Shown here piece by piece: positions 57,701 to 64,000 of a DNA stretch of 64,000 nt. The position numbers and the translations under genes are program-made. The stretch is from Elysia chlorotica. Its lineage: Eukaryota > Mollusca > Gastropoda > Plakobranchidae. Below the pieces are notes generated by a model that was not told the origin of the DNA, ran no database searches, and saw nothing but the letters and a program-made list of their open reading frames with translations. The stretch lies in assembly GCA_003991915.1 (NCBI GenBank), contig RQTK01000107.1:62001-126000 (forward strand). Direction: 5' to 3'. The stretch's first letter is position 1. Every line of letters begins with the position of its first letter.

Positions 57701-60700
57701 TTTTTCCAGCGTCATCAATCTTCAAAAAATAAGAGTAAAACTTTTTTATTACATACCACTGTTTTGATGCTCCTTTGTGCTGCTAGTATTTTCTTGTCAC
57801 ATGAAAATTTGATGGAAATAATGTCCCCTCGATCTTCCATCCTGGATTGGAAATTCATTGTCACACTATGACTATATAGCTTAAAAGATGCCTCACAGTT
57901 GTAACCCAAACCCCGTTTTTTTTTTACCTGTAGATTTTCATTTTGATGCTCTATACAATCAAACCTGCCTATGATGACCACCGAAGAATACTTACAACAT
58001 ATTCCTACAACCATGTAGTCGAGTACAGAGGTTACTAAAAACTTCCCCTCTTGAGATCCGAAATGTACTCAAAATGTAATGGATCAAATGATTGGCAGTA
58101 GTATCTAAAGCCAGCATGTACCGATTTCAAAAATGGAAAAAAAAAAAAAAGAATTAAGATCTATGCTAGTACTACATATACTTTACTTAGCGCAGGCCTG
58201 TGCCGCCTGAACGAGATCAATGGGGATCAACCTTCGTCAGCGCAAGTTGCTTGTGTGTGTGTGAGTGATTGTGTAGCATTACCGATATATTGGGTTTTAT
58301 TTTCATCTCTCAATATTTATATATGAAAAAAGTTCAAACGATTAATTGTTTACAAAAAGAACAAAAACAATAGTTCATGCAGTTTTTTTATGATCCGGTT
58401 AGAAATCAAACAATTTTGTTTACATTACTGAATCAGTGACTCATCAGATAAAATATTCAAGATAAAAGAAAAAAAATCTCCACAATAAAAAAAAAAAAAA
58501 TTGTCCATAATGTTCCTACCACATTAGACCTTTATCTTACAACAACAAAAAATGTGAGCTTGGCAGCTCAATCAGCACTTTACATCTTTTCCTCTGGTTA
58601 GTATTATTTAGGCATTACCTGATCACAGATTTTCAACAAACGTTATTCTTGTAAATAATCGGAGAGACACATAATTATAAAATGTAACTTTTGAAATGCA
58701 ACTTCAAAACAATAAAGCAAGAAATTTTACACACATTATAATGAGTTGAGTTTTTCTCATGGGCTATAACTTCAAACATCTGGGACTATTTTAGTTATTC
58801 AAAACCACAGTGGCAGAAAGAAAGAAATCTTTTAAAAATCATTTAAAAATGTAATACTTTTACATAATTTAAGGACAAAAATATAAGTTTTACCATCATT
58901 CTTTTGTTCAAAATCAGTCACTATCTTTCAATAATAATACTAAATATGGCATATAGAGCATATGCATATACATTAAAACCACACCTGAAAGATATCATTG
59001 CCTTTTCCTCTGGTCCTTTCATCACGACACCCATAGCACCTCCAGATCTAACAGCAAAGACCTGCAATGAAATTATACGAGGAAGATTTTTAGGGCAAAC
59101 AAATAAAGCTATAAATATAAAAAAAGAACAATCTTTTAACCTATGAGGCACTTTGAAGACCGCCCGACGGCCAGTTGGCCAGTGTGGTCTGACACGGGTG
59201 ACTAGGTGTGAAAAAAGTGAGGTGTGGCAGTTCTGTTCACCTGGTGAACTGATGCTCTGAGAGTTGCGCTGTTAGCTCTGATATTTTTTTCATTATTTCT
59301 AGTTATGAGTTCATAAAACTATATATTTCTATTGCACTGAGAATTTCTTTGATTTTACTATCTTGTTAAGTTGTTTGTTTTTGCTTTTTAATAATCGTTT
59401 ATTTCTAATCCTGTGAGGCAAATAAAGGAGAAGCCAGTTATCACTTTCTTTCGTGCAGATGATGGGTGTGATATGTTTCAGTTCAAATCCTTTTTTACAT
59501 GGAAAAACATTCCTCCTATGTGTCTCTTGACTGAAAGGGTTATGCTCTACAACACAGAAATGGAAATATCAGCTGATGATCCTACCCTTGACTTCCTACT
59601 TGTTAATCCAGAGCACTTATGCTGGAGATATCTGGCGCCTTATATTGCTAAAAATGCAATCTTTAAATTAATGTTATGACCCACTCCCATCTGTTTTCCA
59701 CAGGGATGGGCAGAAAAAGAGTGGCGACACCAAAGATTTGAACCTTGGACCCCTGCTCCTCAGTCCTGAGCACTGGAAACTGAGCTATCCGTAAGCCTCT
59801 TCTAAGCCAATGCTAATAATATTTAAATTAAATTAGATCTACATCCCACGAATTTCTAGAAAAATATCAGACCAGATTTTCTGACACCTGCCGAGTATCG
59901 CACCGTGCTTGCCAACGCAGGCAACAGCAGACAGCCATCATGAAGTGGTTTACAATGATCAAAGATCATCAAGAGAAGCACCGGCAGTTACAGCATGTGT
60001 CGGCCTACTATCCAAATAAACTCAGTAGAGTGTAAAAATGAGCCAATTGCAATTACTTAGTTTAACATGCAATGTGGCTAGCGCCTGTTTCACATCAGTG
60101 TGTGCGTGTGTGTGTCTTTGTGTCTCTTGGGGCGACGTTTGACACTTCTGTGTGAATCAGTCAAAGCATGGCTTTCATCACCATCTTCCTCTACATCAAT
60201 GGTCCAACCGTCTCTATACACGGGGACTAAACACCGTCAGGTTACCTAAGATCTTACGGGGAGGTATATTGCTCCTTCCTCAGTGCTTTGCTTTCTTAGA
60301 GATTCAGGCTATGACCAGTGATATAACTGTCATTTATGTGACTGGGAAGCTGAAAATTCCCAAACTGTTATTTGATTATATTGGTTGATATCTTAAGAGC
60401 CTGTTCACTCATTCACAAGTTTCTTGCGTGATAGAAAAAGGAGGAATAAAGGATGAATGGAGAACCACTACCGGTGGCATTGACTCAGCACCTTCCAGTT
60501 GGGGGAGTGCGAATTCAGTGAAGGAGCTGGGAGCGGAACCAGTAGTTCTTTCATAACGAGGCAGTCAACTGACGCGCCACGTTTAATGGGTTAAAATATG
60601 AGGGTACACTTGCAAAAAGTTAAAAAACACATTTGCTGTGCAATTTAGTAACATTTTTTTAAACGCTTTCTCAGTTAGTGTTGTTTTTTTAGGCAATTTT

Positions 60701-60922
60701 ACATAAACTTTAAGCAAACGACATATATATAAAAACACAAATTTTATAAGAAAAAAATGTATTGCTCATCATTTGTTATAATAATTTCATGAAAATATGT
60801 GGACTGTGTGGTACCTGTTTATTCGCATCATCAAAGAAGACATTGTTTGCCCTGCTCACAGGCTCAAATCTTATTGGATTTTTACACAAATTGATGTAAT
60901 GATTTTCATCCTCTGTGGCCAT
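48641..60922 (-). CDS. RMC1: RMC1 (C18orf8/Mic1) orthologue, 16 exons, C-terminal third missing
   Basis: Regulator of the Mon1-Ccz1 complex, the Rab7 exchange factor that drives late endosome and autophagosome maturation on membranes. Exons (minus): 60815-60922, 58985-59061, 57757-57841, 57161-57223, 56625-56711, 55377-55448, 55056-55124, 54544-54650, 54271-54354, 53926-54031, 52604-52715, 51292-51345, 50621-50678, 49727-49888, 49079-49174, 48641-48718. All joins but two details (exon 12 acceptor, exon 13 length) are phase-perfect. Human-like landmarks: VFFDDANKQVFAVRSGGAMG, GFVWTNVCEIVFIT, INWYFWM, NVVDNLIMVHHQ, FHHPVLP-like YHHPVLPA, NWIVFQPDIVI, YLDAD, LIEYIRSLNQF. An N-terminal beta-propeller-like half is complete. 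The region after about residue 473, the Mic1 domain, is absent down to the MET-like gene. Confidence 0.92.
49079..49174 (-). CDS. RMC1: RMC1 exon 15
   Basis: AADASIGGNNKKVVIEQSDM, then FTHVFSVFEEYK. Human has QAVLDQSDVYTHVLSAFVEKK. Acceptor tttcag, donor gtatgc. Confidence 0.92.
49727..49888 (-). CDS. RMC1: RMC1 exon 14
   Basis: DRLIQFLLCRRDSKPVILFV, then CAQMLIPGYQASLQSLARVY and DLLNRIYKQYLDAD. Human has RLMDFLLQRKECKMVILSVCSQML and DKLNHEYKKYLDAE. Acceptor tttcag, donor gtaagg. Confidence 0.94.
50621..50678 (-). CDS. RMC1: RMC1 exon 13, one base short of an open frame
   Basis: The first part reads GCLWTL in the frame set by exon 12 (human GYLWNL). The second part reads VEPEPLVTMIPDK in the frame required by exon 14 (human VKLEPIVNLLPDK). 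Restoring a single base near 50656-50660 gives a 20-for-20 residue match in length. As given, the exon is 58 bp where 59 would be in frame. Confidence 0.85.
51292..51345 (-). CDS. RMC1: RMC1 exon 12
   Basis: SANWIVFQPDIVIDAKL plus G; human has SSSWIVFQPDIIISAS. The phase-compatible acceptor is gtccaag, giving Y before SANW as in human LYSSSW. A stronger-looking acceptor 11 bp upstream (accttag) breaks the frame, and about ten residues of the human linker have no counterpart here. Confidence 0.8.
52604..52715 (-). CDS. RMC1: RMC1 exon 11
   Basis: TSVIFDIRLEGKSDGYVTYH, then HPVLPALGIKPFKLLLP plus T. Human has TSVIFDIKLRGEFDGSVTFHHPVLPA. Acceptor ttgttag, donor gtaagt, phase 1. Confidence 0.94.
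53060..53440 (+). mobile_element. Second fragment of the RAG1-N-terminus-like transposon family
   Basis: Plus-strand frame: LSIRKHLKDRVIPKQHILET, then HCVPWIRRSGFGLILHGDQR and GQLIHASVAKLERRGAAVRN. Same H.LE.HC.P.I...GFGL..G.Q....H block as 47480-47600, without the N-terminal zinc part. Lies in the RMC1 intron between exons 10 and 11, opposite strand. Confidence 0.65.
53926..54031 (-). CDS. RMC1: RMC1 exon 10
   Basis: EGPAKKTDILKLDMSGRFAV, then NVVDNLIMVHHQASK. Human has ILKLNRTGKFALNVVDNLVVVHHQ. Acceptor gtacag, donor gttagt. Confidence 0.94.
54271..54354 (-). CDS. RMC1: RMC1 exon 9
   Basis: YEILYIVFLRHPQSASCGAE, then IVLYQLQ. Human has YGQLYVLFLRHHSRT...GAEVVLYHLP. Acceptor ccccag, donor gtatgc. 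Confidence 0.92.
54544..54650 (-). CDS. RMC1: RMC1 exon 8
   Basis: QPGIITRLPKFEVDLPVVPK, then PPKLSLFDRDVLVAV plus AT. Human has MSKLPKFEIELPAAPKSTKPSLSERDIAMA. Acceptor tcctcag, donor gtgaga, phase 2. Confidence 0.92.
55056..55124 (-). CDS. RMC1: RMC1 exon 7
   Basis: ANSSLLLISSSTLGNVLHPF then QFK. Human has SAVILLSTTVLENVLQPFHFR. Acceptor tttcag, donor gtaatt. Confidence 0.9.
55377..55448 (-). CDS. RMC1: RMC1 exon 6
   Basis: VIPEKRTLKRLKTLSLQINW then YFWM. Human has LPEKRSLKLLKSHNLNVNWYMY. Acceptor catgcag, donor gtaagt. Confidence 0.92.
55895..56480 (-). mobile_element. LINE ORF2 C-terminal and 3' UTR remnant (CR1/L2-like)
   Basis: Minus strand reads NLKVYGKQALSYQSADVWNN, then LLADLNNSDS and FKSKLKHTF, the common end motif ..YG..AFS...P.VWN.LP....S.S...FK..LK. 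It ends in TGTAAAAATAAAGTTTATTA at about 55900. Lies in the RMC1 intron between exons 5 and 6. Confidence 0.75.
56625..56711 (-). CDS. RMC1: RMC1 exon 5
   Basis: GEATEIRGFVWTNVCEIVFI, then TSTGLEHYQ. Human has ILGFCWTSSTEIVFITDQGIEFYQ. Acceptor tctccag, donor gtaaca. Confidence 0.93.
57161..57223 (-). CDS. RMC1: RMC1 exon 4
   Basis: EFLNFQEDMSTDQQEYSQSC then K. Human has DFCNF...LEYTQECK. Acceptor tttcag, donor gtaaaa, phase 0. Confidence 0.9.
57395..57565 (+). mobile_element. Old SINE-like element
   Basis: B-box-like TGGTTCAATTCCCC, then GACTGGATTGGTGACACTAA and TATGACCAGCCCAGTCTTGA, a diverged match to the SINE family 1 body. Lies in the RMC1 intron between exons 3 and 4. Confidence 0.5.
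57757..57841 (-). CDS. RMC1: RMC1 exon 3
   Basis: MEDRGDIISIKFSCDKKILA, then AQRSIKTV. Human has IKFSLENKILAVQRTSKTV. Acceptor aatccag, donor gtatgt. Confidence 0.93.
58985..59061 (-). CDS. RMC1: RMC1 exon 2
   Basis: VFAVRSGGAMGVVMKGPEE, then KAMISF plus AG. Nearly identical to human VFAVRSGGATGVVVKGPDD. Acceptor attgcag, donor gtgtgg, phase 2. Confidence 0.94.
59700..59830 (-). mobile_element. tRNA-like SINE head
   Basis: On the minus strand TTACGGATAGCTCAGTTTCC, then GGTTCAAATCTTTGG, giving A- and B-box-like strings. No intact tRNA fold seen. Between RMC1 exons 1 and 2. Confidence 0.45.
60815..60922 (-). CDS. RMC1: RMC1 exon 1 (start codon)
   Basis: Thirty-six codons, MATEDENHYINLCKNPIRFE, then PVSRANNVFFDDANKQ, donor gtacca. 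Human RMC1 starts MGEEDYYLELCERPVQFE and has NCVFFDEANKQ, so the ATG is secure. Confidence 0.92.
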
Positions 60923-62064
60923 TGTGGACTTGAGCTTCAAATCTATTGAAAAAGATAAAATGATTCAATTTTTTAATAGAAAAAAGCACACTTATCACGA
61001 ACTCAAAGCTAAAATTCTATGTGACAAAAATCTTCATTTTTAGCCCCCACTCCTGTTAGATTCTAAAATAGTTTCAAGAGGGAGATATAGAGCCTAGGCC
61101 CGACTTAGATATTTTTGTCACCCTTGGATTTGTGCTGTTCATACTCTGTCAACCTACTCCTAGCACAGTAGAAGTAATTATGTATCCTACCAGGGAAACT
61201 GATTGAAAAACAAAACCTATTTTGCAGGAGGGCCCCCTACTGGTCTATACCTGAACCTAAACCATCTTTCTCCCTTGGCTGATGGGCACTCATGTAGAAA
61301 ACATGTTTCTGTCAGTATTTAACTTTGACATAGAGACTACATGCAGATCTATATTAAATACAAAAGTATCTTCAAATCCATTTTTATTAGCCTACACCTT
61401 GTAGTAGTGCTCATCTATATCTATAGAATACTAGATTCTAGACAGTAAACTTCTATTTAAAAATGTAATATCGTGACTGCATAGATCTGCGTACCAGGTC
61501 ATAACTTTATCATTATACAAGAAAATTTAAAAAAAAAGTTTTCCTTTTTCCATACCAATATTTTTTGTTTAGTGTTTGGCATCAAATTAGTGGTTAGTGT
61601 GACATTCAAAAGAGAAAGTTGTAAACCGAAGCCTACCTATTAGGCCTTAGAATTCTACAGTGCGGATCTAGACTAAGTCTAAGCCTCGTCTAGATCTAGA
61701 TTCTACATCGATCTAGATATCTAGCTTTCATTTGTTTCAGAGTAGAATGTATATTTAAATTCTAAATTTCGGAATTCTATATTTAAATTTTAGATGCAGT
61801 AGCTATCTAGGTCCTACGCTATTCTTTGGAAACAGAGGGCTTGTGAGTTGTGAATGGAATCACTTGAGGTGTATTGTTTGTTTCTTCATTGTTGTTCGAC
61901 GAGAGTCACTTCCCTTCAAGTGTTTTCTTCCTTCAGAATTTCAGAAGCACGTGACCACTATAAATAGATTTTACAAGAGAGAGTTGTTCAAGGGGGTCTG
62001 TTCGAGCTCAGCGGATCTGATCCCACGATCGGCACATTTATTTGTCTTGATATTCGTCGCCTGT

Positions 62065-62170
62065 AACTGGTTGGGTCGGTGTTAGTATAATGTGACCGGC
62101 TGAGACAGGAGTCATGGTATTCCGGCCATGTCTCATGTGTGGCAACACATAAAACTGTCAGATGTCACCT
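62065..62170 (+). mobile_element. SINE family 1 body fragment
   Basis: TGGTTGGGTCGGTGTTAGTA to AAAACTGTCAGATGTCACC. No tRNA head; the body only, upstream of RMC1. Confidence 0.75.
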
Positions 62171-62340
62171 GAAATATATAAAGAAAACATGTCAAAAGGC
62201 ACTTAATCTTATTAAAACTTTATCCGGAACAGAGTGGGGAGCAGATAGAGTCTCATAGTAAACATACATGTGCGCCGCTGTTTTTTCTTTTTTTTTTGCT
62301 CATGGTTAGTATTCTGCCTGCACCCACCCCTTAATATCAA

Positions 62341-62342
<2 letters not shown>

Positions 62343-62395
<53 letters not shown>
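62343..62395. repeat. CT microsatellite
   Basis: About 25 CT units followed by a CT-rich stretch. Confidence 0.96.
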
Positions 62396-62398
<3 letters not shown>

Positions 62399-63669
62399 CC
62401 TCTAGTTCAACCCACTCTTTGTCTTCCTTCCCTCCCCTCTATCTCTTTGTCAATCGAGTTTTAAGAAATTTGCCTAATTTCGATGGATAGTTCTTCTAGC
62501 AACCCCCCCCCCCCCTTTATTGCCACGAGTCCCTCCCTCTTTGCATTAACACATACGAATTGTCAGACTTAAGTCATAATGACACACCGATCTTGAGAAA
62601 CTTAGACATTATCTAGATCTAATTTCGTGTAGAATGACGACGGTTGGAAATGCGATTTCATCACATCAAGCCATTTCACTTTTAAAAAAAAATTGTACAA
62701 AACACAAAACAATGAACAACTAAGTAATAAACAACAACAATAAACAGGGAGGAAATTGCAGTTCCAACGTTGATAGCACATGTTTTTTTTTCTTTACTAA
62801 AATAACGTTAACATAAAGACAACCCCACTACCTAAATTATTAGAATTCATGTCTTCTTTTCTTTAATCAAGCTATCCTTGGGTTGAACATTCTATAATTT
62901 TCTGGCGCCTCTGTGATTATTGTACCCCGACTAATCACTTCGTAATTATAAACAATCTCCCTGACCTTTGACCTTATATCAATAACCTACTCTCTATGAC
63001 GGAAACTAGATAATTGGTTCTTAAAATTATTTTTTTTTAATCTAAGATTTTTTAACATTGTGAGACTCAAATTTGGACATCATTGTAATGTAAACAAACC
63101 CATTTAAAATTTAAGAGCTAACTGCAAGGTGTGCGTTTTAGATGCTTTCTCCTGCGTAGAACTGTTTGTGATTGATTTGCAACATGTTGGGTTCGAGATT
63201 AATTTTAGAGTACTCAAAATAAACAAGAATGGCCGAAGGGTAAGTGTTCCTTCCTCAAATTGTTTTTCCAATATTTAGATAACAAACGTTAGCAAATCAT
63301 CACAAATTAATCTCTTTTTTACATAATTATATCATATCAATGCCTATTTTCATATAGATTTTGATATTTTTTATTTTGTGCGTTCAATGTTTCACCACCC
63401 AGTAGATCGATACGATGTACATCGCACCAAGACAACTTAGGCCTAAATGTATCTAGATTCTAGACTCTAAATCTTGAGTCTAGGAAAAAGGGAGGCCTAG
63501 AGTTCAGATTTTAAATCTAATCGATGTGTTGTTCACTCAAAAAACTCAACACACTAGTCAAATATCTGAGCTGTGAGGCAAGTGCACTACACGCCAGTCC
63601 ACTTCCAAGCTGGCTTAGTAAGCTGGCTTGTTGTTGTTTTCTCACAAAATAAACCAAACTCACTTTTCT

Positions 63670-64000
63670 TACTAAAGATAAGATAAGATAAGATATAACT
63701 TTATTTGTCCTTTAAAGGCACATTAAATTTGATGGTCCGTATATGCAGCATAACAAAACAGTATAGATAGTTACGACATGAGTTATTACAAATATCGATA
63801 CTCATCACATCATCAATAATAATAATAATAATAGTAGCTTGCATAACACATTGGTCTGAAATAGAAAATTGTATTACAATTTTTTTTTTTTTTTACAAAA
63901 GTTTAAGTGCTCTAGGCAGAAACGAATTTTTGTATCTTTCAAGTCTACATTGAAAGGCTCTTGGCCTCCCTGAGCGCTCAGAAAAACTTAAATGGCTATA
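63670..64000 (-). mobile_element. LINE ORF C-terminus and 3' end, cut by the window edge
   Basis: Minus strand starts SFSERSGRPRAFQCRLERYK then NSFLPRALKLL and a stop near 63895, like the terminal RYKNSF.PRA..L of several LINE proteins. It is followed by a poly(A) (63878-63894 as T) and a GATAA-repeat end at about 63680. Confidence 0.6.

Larger units (their letters stand above)
60923..63680. other. Upstream region of RMC1, no further gene recognised
   Basis: AT-rich DNA with GATCTAGA-like strings and the repeats listed separately. One ATGGCCGAAGG followed by gtaagt at 63229-63245 could be a tiny plus-strand start exon, but four residues prove nothing. Confidence 0.4.

Noticed and set aside
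59413-59679. 88-aa frame between RMC1 exons 1 and 2
   Set aside because: No family recognised. Lies on the opposite strand in an intron next to a tRNA-like repeat; may be part of an element but not supportable.
61843-62085. 80-aa frame upstream of RMC1
   Set aside because: Its end overlaps a SINE fragment and no conserved motif is seen.
63229-63245. Start exon MAEG with gtaagt donor on the plus strand
   Set aside because: Eleven bases with a good start and donor context arise often by chance. No second exon is in the window.

Overview
This is eukaryotic, intron-rich DNA from an invertebrate animal, most likely a mollusc. Reasons: two split host genes with GT-AG introns, dense tRNA-derived SINEs, 5'-truncated LINEs, very abundant micro- and minisatellites, and a decayed DNA transposon whose N-terminus resembles RAG1 (a type described from Aplysia). 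Species was not determined. There are three assembly gaps (7403-8151, 20285-20358, 30891-30904).

Left half (about 640-31534, minus strand): one gene for a MET/RON-type receptor tyrosine kinase. I could join 18 coding exons in phase by their splice sites: signal peptide and Sema domain (one segment lost in or near a gap), PSI, four IPT domains, an unusually long membrane-proximal linker, one transmembrane helix and a tyrosine kinase with all catalytic motifs. The last exon(s), after the SDV of the kinase C-lobe, lie beyond position 1. One 62-codon exon is present twice in tandem. The introns are packed with minisatellites. At least three of these arrays (61-650, 13951-14300, about 15780-18770) are built from units that carry a real exon/intron boundary of this gene, so they hold dozens of decoy splice sites. 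A fourth boundary (exon 2) is duplicated once.

Middle (about 31.5-48.6 kb): no confirmed host gene. It holds SINEs, one of them inserted in a LINE tail with a clear target duplication, a possible solo LTR, simple repeats, local duplications, one speculative type II membrane-protein start exon (45.56 kb), and the RAG1-N-terminus-like transposon remnant (46.9-47.7 kb).

Right part (48641-60922, minus strand): the RMC1 (C18orf8/Mic1) orthologue, a subunit of the Mon1-Ccz1 Rab7 exchange-factor complex in endosome and autophagosome maturation. Sixteen exons, residues about 1-473, were recovered. The C-terminal third is not found in the 17 kb downstream, and exon 13 is one base short of an open frame. 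Its introns hold a second fragment of the RAG1-like transposon family (53.1 kb) and a LINE tail (55.9-56.5 kb). The last 3 kb hold RMC1 upstream DNA and another LINE tail at the edge. The two genes share strand but no evident function.
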